From assembly GCF_900116535.1 (NCBI RefSeq), contig NZ_FPAU01000002.1, forward strand, positions 639,584 through 703,583: DNA of 64,000 bases. Direction: 5' to 3'. Within the stretch, counting starts at the first letter, position 1; each line of letters opens with the position of its first letter. The position numbers and the translations under genes are program-made. The stretch comes from Kosakonia arachidis. Lineage in GTDB: Bacteria > Pseudomonadota > Gammaproteobacteria > Enterobacterales > Enterobacteriaceae. The notes beneath the pieces were generated by a model. It saw nothing but the letters and a program-made list of their open reading frames with translations. It was not told where the DNA came from and searched no databases. Positions 46,402 through 58,305 of the stretch are shown here, one piece after another.

Positions 46402-48345
46402 TCAAACCGAGTATCTTTGCGAATATTTTTTCACATTGGTATCGAGCGGTTGAGAAGTCGCGAAAAAATCGCCCTGTCCCCCGACAACTCCCCGCTCTAC
46501 CAACGTAAGCCATTCAGCCCGTGCTCGAACGCCTGTCGCGAAAACGCGTGTCCGCGTGCCTTTGCACGCCTCCACAAGACTCTGAACCAGCAACTGATTT
46601 TCGGTACGCTTTTCAATATTCCTGACCAGTCCCGTATGCAGCTTTAATAACTCCACATCCAACACTTTAATCCAACTGGTGCTCACCAACGTCAGACCCG
46701 CTTGCACTACCGCTACGCGCGCGCCCAGAGCGTTAATTAATCGCACAACCGACTGTAACTGGCTGATGTGTTGACAAACATCAGCCTCAGCAAGTTCAAA
46801 AATAATTCGTTTACGTTGAGATTTTTCGCATTCCATTAATGTGTCACGCAGCCAGCGCTGAAAACGCGGGCGTACGAGAGACTGAACTGTCACCTGCATC
46901 GCCAGATTTTCTTCCGGCCAAAATTTCAGGAAGGGAATAAGACGGGTGATCTGCTGACGGTCATACTCTTCGGAGAGCCCAAACTGAAACACCATCGGCA
47001 TATATTCTTCGGCGATCACCTCCTGTTCACCATCGAAAATACGACACATCAGTTCACGGTGATGCACCAGCCCGTCGCGATTAACAGCGGGTTTTTGATA
47101 AACGCGCGGCCCACCCCGGCTCAGCATTTGTTCTATCAGCGTCCGCCAGCGCACATTGCCACGCCCTTGCTCGGGTAATGAGTCATCATAAACTGACCAA
47201 CTGTTACCACCCTGCAATACCGCATTACGCGCCGCAGCTTCCGCATGCTCCATCACTTGTTCCGTTGACTGGCCGCTACGCCATGCACAAACGCCAATGT
47301 GCATAATATCTTCGCGGTTTTGTGCCTTATTATATGGTAGCCCATCGACAGATTTCAGAATCTGTCCGGCGATACTTTCCGCTTCCTTTAATGTTCGGTG
47401 TGGCAACAGCACGGCAAAATCGCTGCGTTGATAGCGTGCTAGCAGCGCACCAGGGTAACGCATAATAAAAGTAGAAAGTAAGTTGATGAGGGTGAAAAAA
47501 TACTCTTCCGCCGCCGTGTGCAGCCCCCAGCTCTCACGCATGAGATCAAAATCTGGCAGGCGGATCATCATTACGACCCCATGCGAACCTACTTTTTCCT
47601 GATCTTCCAGCAAGGTCGCCAGTTGGTTATCAAAAAACAGACGGTTGTTCAGACCGGTACGTGTATCTTGTGCTGCATAAGAGCGGATCAGCGTATCCAT
47701 CCGACTGCGCTGATCGCTGGCGAACTGAATATCGGTCAGCAGCACATCCAGCGCGCTGCTGGTGCGTGATGGCCATTCGTAGATACTGCCGCGAACCTGC
47801 GGGCCTCGCTCGCCATTGAGGATCCGCGTTGCTCGCCTTTCCAGCAGTTCCTGTCCGGAAAGCTGACGATGCAGCCAACGCACAGCAAGAAAGATAATGA
47901 TGATCATAAAACCGATCGCGACAGTCAGCGGTGCCGCATTGGCCAGTGAACGAAAGTAGTTGGCCATCGGATCCAGGTAGATAAGTGAAATCGTGAGGCC
48001 GGGGTTTTTCAGCGCCGAAATGCGCAGTTCATGGGTCTGCAAACTACTGCCTGCCGGACGGTAGCTCCCGTTGTGCGCATAGCTGAGCAGGGTTTTCTTC
48101 CCCTGCTTTACCTCAATTTTAATAATATCCAGCGGCACCATAAGCTCATCAAGCTGAGGCGAAAGCCGGTTAACAGGCGTAGAAATCAGGCGGGTATCCA
48201 CAATCGCCGCGACCGCTGCCACACGGTTAGCGACCTTGTTTTGTATGGCATTATAAAAGCTCAGTGAGCAGCCGATCAGCATGACGAAAATCGCCAACGC
48301 GGTCAGCAGCGTTACAAAAGCGGAAAATTTCGTCGTTAATCGCAT
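46402..48345 (-). CDS. csrD: CsrD, regulator of CsrB/CsrC decay
   Basis: A 647-residue membrane protein that makes the small RNAs CsrB and CsrC open to RNase E, so it tunes the global regulator CsrA. Two membrane segments (about 9-30 and 133-155) flank a periplasmic domain; a HAMP-like part, a GGDEF domain and an EAL domain follow. Both are degenerate: the GGDEF site reads YQRSDF and the EAL site reads ELM. It is thus expected to make or break no cyclic-di-GMP, as is known for CsrD. Confidence 0.95.
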   Translation of the reverse strand: MRLTTKFSAFVTLLTALAIFVMLIGCSLSFYNAIQNKVANRVAAVAAIVDTRLISTPVNRLSPQLDELMVPLDIIKIEVKQGKKTLLSYAHNGSYRPAGSSLQTHELRISALKNPGLTISLIYLDPMANYFRSLANAAPLTVAIGFMIIIIFLAVRWLHRQLSGQELLERRATRILNGERGPQVRGSIYEWPSRTSSALDVLLTDIQFASDQRSRMDTLIRSYAAQDTRTGLNNRLFFDNQLATLLEDQEKVGSHGVVMMIRLPDFDLMRESWGLHTAAEEYFFTLINLLSTFIMRYPGALLARYQRSDFAVLLPHRTLKEAESIAGQILKSVDGLPYNKAQNREDIMHIGVCAWRSGQSTEQVMEHAEAAARNAVLQGGNSWSVYDDSLPEQGRGNVRWRTLIEQMLSRGGPRVYQKPAVNRDGLVHHRELMCRIFDGEQEVIAEEYMPMVFQFGLSEEYDRQQITRLIPFLKFWPEENLAMQVTVQSLVRPRFQRWLRDTLMECEKSQRKRIIFELAEADVCQHISQLQSVVRLINALGARVAVVQAGLTLVSTSWIKVLDVELLKLHTGLVRNIEKRTENQLLVQSLVEACKGTRTRVFATGVRARAEWLTLVERGVVGGQGDFFATSQPLDTNVKKYSQRYSV

Positions 48346-48637
48346 CCCTGTGTTAACTCCGTTATTTTAAAGAAAAGGACGATACCGACCCAGAGTTTCT
48401 TAAAAAGTAAGCACTAACTTTCAAATCTAACCGCGATATAGAAGAGTCAGGAGTAAAATTAGAAAAATCCGAGGCCGTTTTTACCCCTGCGAGTATAGCC
48501 CTCATAAATATTTTTCCAATCAGCAATCACAGGGATGAATGTTTTCGGCAAATGATGTCCAATGTTTGGTAACACACTCCCACTCGCGCTATCGCATCGC
48601 TTACACCATGCTCATTAAAAAATTCGCCGAGGATGCT

Positions 48638-49636
48638 ATGAAGAAAAAACTGACTGAAGCCGACGTAACTGCTGAATCTGCATTTATGTTACAGCGCCGT
48701 CAGGTGCTAAAAATGCTGGGTATTGGCGCGACAACGCTAAGTTTATCGCCGATGGCGCAGGCGGATCTGCTGGATTGGTTTAAAGGTCATGACCGTCCGA
48801 AAGCTCCTGCAGGAAAACCCCTCGACTTCAGCCAGCCGGCACAGTGGCAAGCCAAACTCGCATTAACACCGGAAGATAAGGTCACTGGCTACAATAACTT
48901 TTATGAATTTGGTCTGGATAAAGCCGATCCCGCAGCGAATGCCGGGGGGATGAAAACCGATCCCTGGACATTGACCATTGATGGCGAAGTAGCGAAACCG
49001 TTAACCCTCGATCACGCAGAGCTGACGTCGCGCTTCCCGCTGGAAGAGCGCATTTATCGCATGCGTTGTGTCGAGGCGTGGTCGATGGTCGTACCGTGGA
49101 TCGGTTTCCCACTGCATAAGCTGTTGGCGCTGGTCGAACCCACCAGCAACGCAAAATATGTCGCTTTCGAAACGCGTTACGCGCCGGAGGAGATGCCGGG
49201 TCAAAAAGATCGGTTTATCGGTGGTGGGTTGAAATACCCCTACGTCGAAGCCCTACGTATAGATGAAGCAATGCATCCCTTAACGCTGCTGACAGTGGGT
49301 GTCTATGGCAAAGCGCTACCACCGCAAAATGGCGCGCCGATTCGGCTGACCGTTCCGTGGAAGTACGGTTTTAAAGGCATAAAATCAATCGTCAGCATTA
49401 AGCTCACCAGTAAACGGCCCCCCACCACCTGGAATCTCGCCGCGCCGGACGAATATGGTTTTTACGCTAACGTGAATCCCCATGTGGATCATCCGCGCTG
49501 GTCGCAAGCAACGGAGCGCTTTATTGGTTCCGGCGGCGCGCTGGATGTAAAACGCCAGCCAACATTATTGTTTAACGGCTACGCTGAAGAAGTGGCTTCG
49601 CTTTATCACGGATTGGATCTACGGGAGAATTTTTGA
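48638..49636 (+). CDS. msrP: MsrP, periplasmic methionine sulfoxide reductase catalytic subunit
   Basis: A molybdopterin enzyme that repairs oxidised methionine in periplasmic proteins after hypochlorous-acid stress. I chose the ATG at 48638 with GAGG upstream; earlier ATG codons are in frame but lack a good ribosome site. The 332 residues have a twin-arginine signal (RRQVLK, R20-R21) cut near residue 42. C144 in MRCVEAW is the molybdenum ligand. msrQ begins right after the stop. In E. coli this pair (yedYZ) lies elsewhere. Confidence 0.95.
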   Translation: MKKKLTEADVTAESAFMLQRRQVLKMLGIGATTLSLSPMAQADLLDWFKGHDRPKAPAGKPLDFSQPAQWQAKLALTPEDKVTGYNNFYEFGLDKADPAANAGGMKTDPWTLTIDGEVAKPLTLDHAELTSRFPLEERIYRMRCVEAWSMVVPWIGFPLHKLLALVEPTSNAKYVAFETRYAPEEMPGQKDRFIGGGLKYPYVEALRIDEAMHPLTLLTVGVYGKALPPQNGAPIRLTVPWKYGFKGIKSIVSIKLTSKRPPTTWNLAAPDEYGFYANVNPHVDHPRWSQATERFIGSGGALDVKRQPTLLFNGYAEEVASLYHGLDLRENF

Positions 49637-50236
49637 GTGCGTTTAACGGCAAAACAGGTTACCTGGCTTAAAGTCGCCTTACATCTGGCGGGTCTATTGC
49701 CTTTTCTCTGGCTGTTCTGGGCGGCAAATCAGGGCTACTTTAGCGCCGATCCGGCCAAAGATATTCAGCATTTTACCGGCAGAATGGCACTGAAATTCCT
49801 GCTGGCAACGCTGTTGGTTACACCCCTGGCGCGCTATGCGAAACAACCTTTATTGATCCGCACACGGCGACTGCTCGGGCTGTGGTGTTTTACCTGGGCG
49901 ACCCTTCATCTGACCAGCTATACGTTGCTGGAGCTCGGCATCAATAATCTGACGTTGCTCGGCCAGGAGCTGATCACGCGTCCTTATTTAACGCTAGGAG
50001 CCATAAGCTGGCTGATTTTGCTGGCGCTGGCGGCCACATCAACGCAATGGGCACAGCGCAAAATGGGCAGGCGCTGGCAACAATTACATAACTTCATCTA
50101 TCTGGTGGCGATCCTCGCCCCAATTCACTATCTTTGGTCCGTAAAGATTCTATCCCCGCAACCGCTCCTGTACGCCGCTACCGCGATCGTGCTTTTAGCA
50201 TGGCGTTACAAGAAGTTCCGCCAATGGTGGCGTTAA
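49637..50236 (+). CDS. msrQ: MsrQ, haem-binding membrane subunit of the MsrPQ system
   Basis: A 199-residue integral membrane b-type haem protein of the ferric-reductase-like family that feeds quinol electrons to MsrP. It starts with GTG directly after the msrP TGA, so the two are translationally coupled. About six membrane segments are visible, with histidines in [14 protein letters not shown] and APIHYLW as likely haem ligands. It is somewhat shorter at the C-terminus than E. coli MsrQ (211, as recalled). Confidence 0.94.
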   Translation: MRLTAKQVTWLKVALHLAGLLPFLWLFWAANQGYFSADPAKDIQHFTGRMALKFLLATLLVTPLARYAKQPLLIRTRRLLGLWCFTWATLHLTSYTLLELGINNLTLLGQELITRPYLTLGAISWLILLALAATSTQWAQRKMGRRWQQLHNFIYLVAILAPIHYLWSVKILSPQPLLYAATAIVLLAWRYKKFRQWWR

Positions 50237-50470
50237 TGCAGCAATTTGTGCAGTTTACCGCAAATCTATTATCCTTGGCGTCCATATATCAGCCAGGTGG
50301 TTAATAATCTTCCCTGATAAGACCAGTATTTTGCTGCCAAATGCTACGAAATCGTTATAATGTGCCACTTTGGTTTTCACGGCAGGGTTTTCGGACTTTA
50401 ACAACGTGACAACCACGCAACCAAGGTATATTTTGTTTTTTACCGGAAAATTGCAGGAGATAGCAGCACA

Positions 50471-50923
50471 ATGGCGGACAAATTGCGTATTTTGCTTTTG
50501 AACGGCCCCAATCTGAATATGCTGGGAACCCGTGAACCCAAAACTTACGGTTCGCTCACTCTGCAGCAGATTGTTAACCGTTTAACAAATGAAGCGGAAG
50601 CGCTAAACGTCACGCTCACGCATTTTCAGTCGAACGCCGAGTTTGCGTTGATCGACCATATTCATCAGGCAAAAGACACTGCGGACTTCATCCTGATCAA
50701 TCCGGCCGCTTTTACGCATACCAGCGTCGCGCTTCGTGATGCGTTGCTGGCGGTGGATATCCCGTTTATCGAGATCCATCTGAGTAATGTCCATGCGCGC
50801 GAGCCATTCAGACATCACTCTTATCTCTCCGATATTGCTGTCGGCGTTATCTGTGGATTAGGAGCCGATGGTTATACATACGCTTTACAGACAGCGGTAA
50901 AACGCCTGTCACAAACACACTAA
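50471..50923 (+). CDS. aroQ: Type II 3-dehydroquinate dehydratase AroQ
   Basis: Catalyses the third step of the shikimate pathway, 3-dehydroquinate to 3-dehydroshikimate, by the type II (dodecameric, trans-elimination) mechanism. The 150 residues hold [13 protein letters not shown] with the catalytic tyrosine Y26 close behind, and H105 in [11 protein letters not shown]. Its position before accB is shared with many gamma-proteobacteria. A 234-base leader precedes it. Confidence 0.96.
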   Translation: MADKLRILLLNGPNLNMLGTREPKTYGSLTLQQIVNRLTNEAEALNVTLTHFQSNAEFALIDHIHQAKDTADFILINPAAFTHTSVALRDALLAVDIPFIEIHLSNVHAREPFRHHSYLSDIAVGVICGLGADGYTYALQTAVKRLSQTH

Positions 50924-50944
50924 ACAAGAGTACGGAACCCACTC

Positions 50945-51409
50945 ATGGATATTCGTAAGATTAAAAAACTGATCGAGCTGGTTGAAGAATCAGGCATCTC
51001 CGAACTGGAAATCTCTGAAGGCGAAGAGTCTGTTCGCATCAGCCGCAGCGCGCCGAATACTGGCTACCCGATGATGCAGGCTTATGCTGCGCCGGTAGCT
51101 CAGCCTGCACTGGCAGCCGCTGTCGTACCAGCTGCAACTGCTACGGAAGCACCTGCTGCTGCCGCAGAAATCAGTGGCCACATCGTACGTTCCCCGATGG
51201 TTGGAACCTTCTATCGCACTCCGAGCCCGGACGCGAAAGCGTTTATCGAAATCGGCCAGAAAGTCAACGTGGGCGACACCCTGTGCATCGTTGAAGCCAT
51301 GAAAATGATGAACCAGATCGAAGCGGATAAAGCAGGCGTGGTGAAAGCCATTCTGGTGGAAAGTGGCCAACCGGTTGAATTTGACGAGCCGCTGGTCGTC
51401 ATCGAGTAA
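50945..51409 (+). CDS. accB: Biotin carboxyl carrier protein AccB
   Basis: BCCP of acetyl-CoA carboxylase carries CO2 on biotin to make malonyl-CoA for fatty acids. The 154-residue protein has a helical N-terminal part, an Ala/Pro-rich linker (about 48-75) and a biotinyl domain. The modified lysine is K120 in EAMKMMN. In E. coli the N-terminal part of AccB controls its own operon. It is 21 bases after aroQ and 10 bases before accC. Confidence 0.97.
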   Translation: MDIRKIKKLIELVEESGISELEISEGEESVRISRSAPNTGYPMMQAYAAPVAQPALAAAVVPAATATEAPAAAAEISGHIVRSPMVGTFYRTPSPDAKAFIEIGQKVNVGDTLCIVEAMKMMNQIEADKAGVVKAILVESGQPVEFDEPLVVIE

Positions 51410-51419
51410 CGAGGCGCAC

Positions 51420-52769
<1,350 letters not shown>

Positions 52770-52783
52770 TCTGCAATCACCGC

Positions 52784-52810
52784 AAAAGGCCGGATTTTCC
52801 GGCCTTTTTT
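52784..52810 (+). terminator. accBC terminator
   Basis: AAAAGGCCGGA pairs with TCCGGCCTTTT (loop TTT), followed by further T. It lies 15 bases after the accC stop. Confidence 0.92.
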
Positions 52811-52877
52811 CTTTTTCTCTCCCCTCATCTTTTCCATAGGGTACAATCCCCGCTTTCTTCATCCACAAGGGAAAAAA

Positions 52878-53120
52878 ATGGACAATCGTTTTGTTCAGGC
52901 CCACAAAGAAGCCCGCTGGGCGCTGTGGCTGACCCTTCTTTATCTTGCTGCATGGTTAGTATGCGCTTACCTACCAGGTACGGAACAGGGATTCACCGGG
53001 CTGCCACGCTGGTTTGAGCTGGCCTGTCTGTTGACGCCGCTGGTCTTTGTGCTGCTGTGCTGGGCAATGGTGCGCTTTATCTTCCGGGATATTCCGCTGG
53101 AGGATAATGATGCAGGGTGA
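52878..53120 (+). CDS. yhdT: YhdT, small inner-membrane protein
   Basis: An 80-residue DUF997-family protein with two membrane segments (about 15-35 and 47-70). It overlaps the panF start by 11 bases, and across enterobacteria it goes with panF. This suggests an accessory role for the sodium-solute symporter, as other symporters of the family have a small partner. That role is inferred. Confidence 0.92.
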   Translation: MDNRFVQAHKEARWALWLTLLYLAAWLVCAYLPGTEQGFTGLPRWFELACLLTPLVFVLLCWAMVRFIFRDIPLEDNDAG

Positions 53121-54561
53121 AATTATCGCCGTACTGGTTATCTACCTGATCGTAGTATTCGGTCTCTCCTTTTATGCTATGCGCCAGCGCACCAAAGGCG
53201 CATTCCTGAGTGAATACTTCCTCGGCAGCCGTTCGATGGGCGGTTTTGTGCTGGCAATGACGCTGACGGCAACCTATGTCAGCGCCAGTTCATTCATCGG
53301 CGGGCCGGGTGCAGCCTATAAATTTGGCCTCGGCTGGGTGTTGCTGGCGATGATCCAGGTGCCGACTATCTGGCTCTCTTTGGGTATCCTCGGCAAAAAG
53401 TTCGCCATACTGGCGCGTCGTTACAATGCGATTACTCTGAACGACATGCTGATGGCACGCTACCAGAACCGTGCAGTTGTGTGGATCGCCAGCCTTACCC
53501 TGCTGGTTGCCTTTGTCGGCGCCATTGCCGTGCAATTCATCGGTGGTGCACGTCTGCTGGAAACTGCCGCCGGGATCAAGTACGAATCTGGCCTGCTGAT
53601 CTTTGGCATCACCATTGCGTTGTACACTGCATTCGGCGGTTTTCGTGCCAGCGTACTCAACGATACGATGCAGGGGATGGTGATGTTGATTGGCACGTTG
53701 GTGCTGCTGATCGGCGTGATCCATGCCGCTGGAGGGCTCCACCGTGCGGTGGAGACACTACAACAGATCGATCCGCAACTGGTAAGCCCGCAAGGCGCCC
53801 ACGATATCCTTTCACCTGCATTTATGACCTCATTCTGGGTGCTGGTATGCTTTGGCGTAATTGGCTTGCCGCATACCGCCGTTCGCTGTATTTCCTATAA
53901 AGACAGCAAATCTGTTCATCGCGGTATTATTATCGGCACTATTGTCATCGCGCTGTTAATGCTGGGAATGCATCTTGCAGGCGCCCTTGGTCGCGCCGTG
54001 TTGCCGCACCTTTCGGTACCCGATCAGGTGATCCCAACGTTAATGGTCGAAGTTCTACCGCCCTGGGCTGCCGGGCTGTTTCTTGCTGCGCCGATGGCGG
54101 CGATTATGTCTAACGTCAATGCGCATTTATTGCAGGCTTCGGCCACGATCATCAAAGATCTGTGGTTAAGCGCCCAGCCGACTAAAATTCGTCATGAACC
54201 GCGTTTAAAACGGATCTCCACCGTGACAACCCTGGTACTCGGCGTACTGATGATGCTGGCAGCATGGCGCCCGCCAGAAATGATTATCTGGTTAAACCTG
54301 CTAGCGTTTGGCGGTCTGGAAGCGGTATTCCTGTGGCCGCTGGTTTTGGGGTTGTATTGGGAGCGGGCGAATGCTGCTGGCGCATTGAGCGCCATGGTCA
54401 CAGGCGGCATACTGTATGCCGTTCTCGCCACGTTTAATATTCAGTACCAGGGCTTTCATCCAATTGTGCCCTCGTTGCTGTTAAGTTTGCTGGCCTTCGT
54501 CGTCGGGAACCGTTTTGGTCAACCTACGCCGCAGACCCCGACTGCTTCTATTAATGAATAA
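53110..54561 (+). CDS. panF: PanF, sodium/pantothenate symporter
   Basis: A 483-residue sodium:solute symporter (SSS family) that imports pantothenate, the precursor of coenzyme A. Of two adjacent ATG codons (53107, 53110) the second gives the E. coli length. About 13 membrane segments are seen. The family motifs [18 protein letters not shown] and [14 protein letters not shown] are present. It ends 11 bases before prmA. Confidence 0.95.
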   Translation: MQGEIIAVLVIYLIVVFGLSFYAMRQRTKGAFLSEYFLGSRSMGGFVLAMTLTATYVSASSFIGGPGAAYKFGLGWVLLAMIQVPTIWLSLGILGKKFAILARRYNAITLNDMLMARYQNRAVVWIASLTLLVAFVGAIAVQFIGGARLLETAAGIKYESGLLIFGITIALYTAFGGFRASVLNDTMQGMVMLIGTLVLLIGVIHAAGGLHRAVETLQQIDPQLVSPQGAHDILSPAFMTSFWVLVCFGVIGLPHTAVRCISYKDSKSVHRGIIIGTIVIALLMLGMHLAGALGRAVLPHLSVPDQVIPTLMVEVLPPWAAGLFLAAPMAAIMSNVNAHLLQASATIIKDLWLSAQPTKIRHEPRLKRISTVTTLVLGVLMMLAAWRPPEMIIWLNLLAFGGLEAVFLWPLVLGLYWERANAAGALSAMVTGGILYAVLATFNIQYQGFHPIVPSLLLSLLAFVVGNRFGQPTPQTPTASINE

Positions 54562-54572
54562 AGAGTTACGAC

Positions 54573-55454
54573 ATGCCATGGATCCAACTGAAACTGAACA
54601 CTACCGGCGCAAATGCTGAAGATCTGAGCGATGCTTTGATGGAAGCAGGTGCGGTATCCATCACGTTCCAGGATACACACGACACACCGGTGTTTGAACC
54701 CTTGCCAGGCGAAACCCGCTTGTGGGGCGATACCGACGTTATCGGCCTGTTTGACGCCGAAACAGAGATGGCCGATGTGGTGGCCCAGCTTGCACTGCAC
54801 CCACTGCTGGGCGAAGGCTTCACCCATAAAATCGAGCAACTGGAAGATAAAGACTGGGAGCGCGAATGGATGGATAACTTCCACCCAATGCGCTTTGGCG
54901 AGCGGTTATGGATCTGCCCAAGCTGGCGCGATGTACCAGACGAAAATGCGGTCAACGTGATGCTCGATCCAGGCCTGGCGTTCGGTACCGGTACTCATCC
55001 TACGACTGCGCTGTGCCTGCAATGGCTGGACAGCCTCGATCTGAGCGGCAAGACAGTGATCGACTTTGGCTGCGGCTCAGGGATCCTGGCGATCGCGGCG
55101 CTGAAACTGGGAGCGGCAAAGGCGATCGGCATTGATATCGATCCGCAGGCGATCCAGGCAAGCCGCGACAATGCAGAACGTAACGGGGTATCCGATCGTC
55201 TGGATCTGTATCTGCCACAGGCGCAGCCTGAAGCTATGAAAGCCGATGTGGTGGTCGCTAATATACTGGCTGGGCCTCTGCGTGAACTGGCACCATTAAT
55301 CAGCGTACTGCCCGTTGAGGGTGGCTTGCTGGGGCTTTCCGGTATCCTCGCCAGCCAGGCTGAGAGTGTCTACGATGCTTACGCCGAACTCTTCACGCTC
55401 GATCCGGTGATTGAGAAAGAGGAGTGGTGCCGTATCACTGGCCAGAAGAAGTAG
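54573..55454 (+). CDS. prmA: PrmA, ribosomal protein L11 methyltransferase
   Basis: A 293-residue SAM-dependent enzyme that trimethylates L11 at its N-terminus and two lysines. An N-terminal L11-binding domain (about 1-55) and a flexible linker come before the Rossmann methyltransferase domain, with SAM motif [15 protein letters not shown] and the motif [10 protein letters not shown]. The length equals E. coli PrmA. A GC-rich hairpin follows. Confidence 0.97.
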   Translation: MPWIQLKLNTTGANAEDLSDALMEAGAVSITFQDTHDTPVFEPLPGETRLWGDTDVIGLFDAETEMADVVAQLALHPLLGEGFTHKIEQLEDKDWEREWMDNFHPMRFGERLWICPSWRDVPDENAVNVMLDPGLAFGTGTHPTTALCLQWLDSLDLSGKTVIDFGCGSGILAIAALKLGAAKAIGIDIDPQAIQASRDNAERNGVSDRLDLYLPQAQPEAMKADVVVANILAGPLRELAPLISVLPVEGGLLGLSGILASQAESVYDAYAELFTLDPVIEKEEWCRITGQKK

Positions 55455-55905
55455 TGCTTAAGCGTGGCCTGCGGGCCACGTTATTTATCTGTCGTCAGTG
55501 TGTGGGCGAAACATCCTTTGACAATTTTCCCGTCGCAATGCGGATGCTTTTTCTTGTTTATCATAGCCCGCTAAAGCCGATGTTTAGCGGCCTGACCGCG
55601 AAAAAACATCACCATAAAAATGGGAGCGAGTTCGCAAAATCGGCTTTTTTCTGCTGTAAAAAACGGCAGTTCTGCTGCTGATGGCCAGAGAAAAAACGAT
55701 AACTCGCGCGAATTTATTAGTTACGTGAAATTTTTATATTTATGATAACCACATGAAATATATAATTTAATTACAGAATTACTTTGGCAGACTGGTGATT
55801 CCTTGATCTACAACAGAGGATTGCTCAAAGTTTGGCCTTTCATCTCGTGCAAAAAATGCGTAATATACGCCGCCTTGCAGTCACAGTATGGTCATTTCTT
55901 AACTC
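55455..55905. promoter_or_regulatory. prmA-dusB intergenic region with the fis operon promoter
   Basis: A 451-base gap. At the left, CGTGGCC and GGCCACG (55463-55480) form a hairpin that may end prmA. The right half is AT-rich and in E. coli holds many Fis and CRP sites; by eye I could not place single Fis sites. An 85-codon frame here starts inside prmA and looks like noise. Confidence 0.6.
55838..55866 (+). promoter_or_regulatory. dusB-fis promoter
   Basis: TTTCAT (55838-55843), a 17-base spacer and TAATAT (55861-55866), then the GC-rich discriminator ACGCCGCC. The stretch TCGTGCAAAAAATGCG before the -10 is the same as in E. coli as I recall it. The discriminator is the mark of growth-rate and ppGpp control. 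Confidence 0.8.
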
Positions 55906-56871
55906 ATGCGCATCGGACACCACCAGCTTAGAAATCGCCTGATCGCAGCCCCTATGGCAGGTATTACCGACCGGCCGTTCAGGACGCTGTGCTACGAGAT
56001 GGGAGCAGGTTTAACCGTATCCGAGATGATGTCGTCTAACCCGCAGGTATGGGAAAGCGATAAGTCCCGCCTTCGGATGGTGCACATTGATGAACCCGGT
56101 ATTCGCACTGTGCAAATTGCAGGGAGCGATCCTGATGAAATGGCGGAAGCCGCACGTATTAATGTGGAAAGCGGCGCCCAGATTATTGATATAAATATGG
56201 GTTGCCCGGCAAAGAAAGTGAATCGCAAGCTGGCAGGCTCGGCTCTGTTGCAGTACCCGGATCTGGTGAAGTCTATCCTGACCTCGGTAGTGAATGCAGT
56301 GGATGTGCCTGTTACGCTGAAGATTCGCACAGGCTGGGCTCCGGAACACCGTAACTGCGTAGAAATTGCCCAACTGGCCGAAGAGTGTGGTATTCAGGCT
56401 CTGACCATTCATGGACGCACCCGCGCCTGTTTGTTCAACGGAGAAGCTGAGTACAACAGTATTCGGGCAGTTAAGCAGAAAGTTTCCATTCCGGTTATCG
56501 CGAATGGCGACATTACTGACCCGCTAAAAGCCAGAGCTGTACTCGACTATACGGGAGCTGATGCTCTGATGATAGGACGTGCAGCTCAGGGAAGACCCTG
56601 GATCTTCCGGGAAATCCAGCATTATCTGGACACTGGGGAGCTGCTTGCCCCTCTGCCGATGGCAGAGGTTAAGCGCTTGCTTTGTTCGCATGTTCGGGAA
56701 TTGCATGACTTTTATGGTCAGGCAAAAGGGTACCGAATTGCGCGTAAACACGTCTCCTGGTATCTCCAGGAGCACGCTCCAGATGACCAGTTTCGGCGCA
56801 CATTCAACGCCATAGAGGATGCCAGCGAACAGCTGGAGGCGTTGGAGGCATACTTCGAAAATCTTGCGTAA
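55906..56871 (+). CDS. dusB: tRNA-dihydrouridine synthase B
   Basis: A 321-residue FMN enzyme that reduces uridine to dihydrouridine in the D-loop of tRNAs. [12 protein letters not shown] at the N-terminus and the catalytic C100 in [12 protein letters not shown] identify the family. It is the first gene of the dusB-fis operon, 23 bases before fis; upstream dusB sequence is needed for good fis translation in E. coli. Confidence 0.97.
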   Translation: MRIGHHQLRNRLIAAPMAGITDRPFRTLCYEMGAGLTVSEMMSSNPQVWESDKSRLRMVHIDEPGIRTVQIAGSDPDEMAEAARINVESGAQIIDINMGCPAKKVNRKLAGSALLQYPDLVKSILTSVVNAVDVPVTLKIRTGWAPEHRNCVEIAQLAEECGIQALTIHGRTRACLFNGEAEYNSIRAVKQKVSIPVIANGDITDPLKARAVLDYTGADALMIGRAAQGRPWIFREIQHYLDTGELLAPLPMAEVKRLLCSHVRELHDFYGQAKGYRIARKHVSWYLQEHAPDDQFRRTFNAIEDASEQLEALEAYFENLA

Positions 56872-56894
56872 TGAAATAAAGAGCTGACAGAACT

Positions 56895-57191
56895 ATGTTC
56901 GAACAACGCGTAAATTCTGACGTACTGACCGTTTCTACCGTTAACTCTCAGGATCAGGTAACCCAAAAACCACTCCGTGACTCGGTAAAACAGGCACTGA
57001 AGAACTATTTTGCTCAACTGAATGGTCAGGATGTCAATGACCTGTATGAGCTGGTACTGGCTGAAGTTGAACAGCCACTGTTGGACATGGTGATGCAATA
57101 CACCCGTGGTAATCAGACCCGCGCGGCGCTGATGATGGGCATCAACCGCGGCACGCTGCGTAAAAAACTGAAAAAATACGGCATGAACTGA
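56895..57191 (+). CDS. fis: Fis, nucleoid protein and transcription factor
   Basis: A 98-residue DNA-bending protein abundant in early growth. It activates rRNA promoters and aids site-specific inversion. The N-terminal beta-hairpin region for Hin/Gin is followed by the dimer helices and the C-terminal helix-turn-helix [20 protein letters not shown]. It seems identical or almost identical to E. coli Fis. A terminator follows. Confidence 0.98.
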
Positions 57192-57216
57192 TAATAATCA
57201 GTTAACTGTTTGTTTT

Positions 57217-57253
57217 AAAAGGCGCTACTCGGCATGGGATAGCGCCTTTTTTA
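57217..57253 (+). terminator. dusB-fis terminator
   Basis: AAAAGGCGCTA pairs with TAGCGCCTTTT, with a 12-base loop, followed by more T. It lies 25 bases after the fis stop. Confidence 0.92.
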
Positions 57254-58047
57254 TTATTGATACAGATGCTTATACGAGGAATTTAAATCATTCTTTTGTG
57301 CGGCTTTCATCTACAGGATGCAGCGCGGATGAAGAGCACGCCCTGTCTTCACTGTAACGCTGGCTGGGCAGGGTCGCTACGTTGTGCCAGTCTCATCCGT
57401 CTCTCTCGTAATCGTCTTTTTTCATGACTGCGGCCAGTGCCTCTGCAATGCCTTTACAGTTCATAAGATAAGCCCTTAAACATTGCTCCTTACGATGCGA
57501 TCGTCACGCTGATCAAAACGATGAATCTGAACGTTGTGGCAGATCGAGCGCAAATGGAAGTGAAACTGACTTTTCTCACTGAACTGACCTGCTACACGCT
57601 ACACGCTACACGCTACAAAGTTATTTATTAGGGAAACGAGTAAATGCGGAATCCATTACCGCTTATGGTAATAAGCTTAACCAGCAGGATTATTTTTTCC
57701 TGAGAATAATTAAGCAGTTAAATAAAGCAACTTAACGACACTTTTATTTTCCCTGAGCGATAAACTGGATTATTATTCGCGTGCAGTCAATTTCACAATG
57801 CTGTTCCAGGCTGGCCATTAATCAATACGTTGTAGTTGAAGCAGAGCTATTTTTATTGTCCGTTTCATCTTTTCTGCATTTTCTCTTCCCGGCAGCACTT
57901 TTCTCTCCATGATTTTTACAGTGCACATACTTTGAGATTATTACACCAGGGAATCGCCGATGCTGGATGGTAAAATAATCAACATCGACTCAGTCGAGAT
58001 ATCACGGGTATTGATATCGGGAGTTGTGTTAATTTCGAGGTAACATT
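57254..58047. other. Gene-poor fis-yhdV interval (794 bases)
   Basis: E. coli has yhdJ, yhdU and acrSEF here; none is present. On the minus strand a 23-codon frame (57393-57464, start MNCKGIAEALAAVMKKD) follows AAGGG. On the plus strand a start-less open frame (57467-57631) reads PYDAIVTLIKTMNLNVVAD, which recalls the C-terminal end of HigA-like antitoxins. Also seen: a 7-base tandem repeat and ATTACC/GGTAAT (57655-57672). It looks like decayed accessory DNA. Confidence 0.5.
57591..57618 (+). repeat. Tandem 7-base repeat, four units
   Basis: GCTACAC occurs three times in a row (57591, 57598, 57605) and a fourth unit GCTACAA (57612) differs in the last base. It lies in the gene-poor fis-yhdV interval and could vary in copy number between strains. 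Confidence 0.9.
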
Positions 58048-58269
58048 ATGAAAAATTTCATCGCTGTAGCATTGCTAACAACGCTGCTTGCCGGTTGTGC
58101 TCATGATTCTCCTTGCGTGCCAGTGTATGACGATCAAGGTCGCCTGGTACATACCAATACCTGCGTGAAAGGAACAACTCAGGATAACTGGGAAACTGCC
58201 GGAGCAATTGCGGGTGGCGCAGCGGCACTGGCTGGTCTGACGCTCGGCATCGTGGCCTTGACCCGATAA
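58048..58269 (+). CDS. yhdV: YhdV, predicted lipoprotein
   Basis: A 73-residue small lipoprotein. The signal has a lipobox LLAGC, with the acylated cysteine at residue 17. The mature part has a short segment VYDDQGRLVHTNTC and a glycine/alanine-rich hydrophobic C-terminus (AGAIAGGAAALAGLTLGIVAL). Length equals E. coli YhdV; its role is unknown. Confidence 0.92.
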   Translation: MKNFIAVALLTTLLAGCAHDSPCVPVYDDQGRLVHTNTCVKGTTQDNWETAGAIAGGAAALAGLTLGIVALTR

Positions 58270-58276
58270 ATTGATA

Positions 58277-58305
58277 AAAGCGCGGCTCACCGCGCTTTTT
58301 CTTTT
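58277..58305 (+). terminator. yhdV terminator
   Basis: AAAGCGCGG-CTCA-CCGCGCTTT, then a T-rich tract (TTCTTTTTTT), eight bases after the stop codon. Confidence 0.9.

Noticed and set aside
55424..55681. 85-codon plus-strand frame after prmA
   Set aside because: Starts within prmA in another frame, runs through the hairpin, and ends in a biased K/C-rich stretch; no ribosome site.
57960..58043. 27-codon frame just before yhdV
   Set aside because: Weak ribosome site, no recognisable features, and it ends four bases before the yhdV ATG; more likely the yhdV leader.
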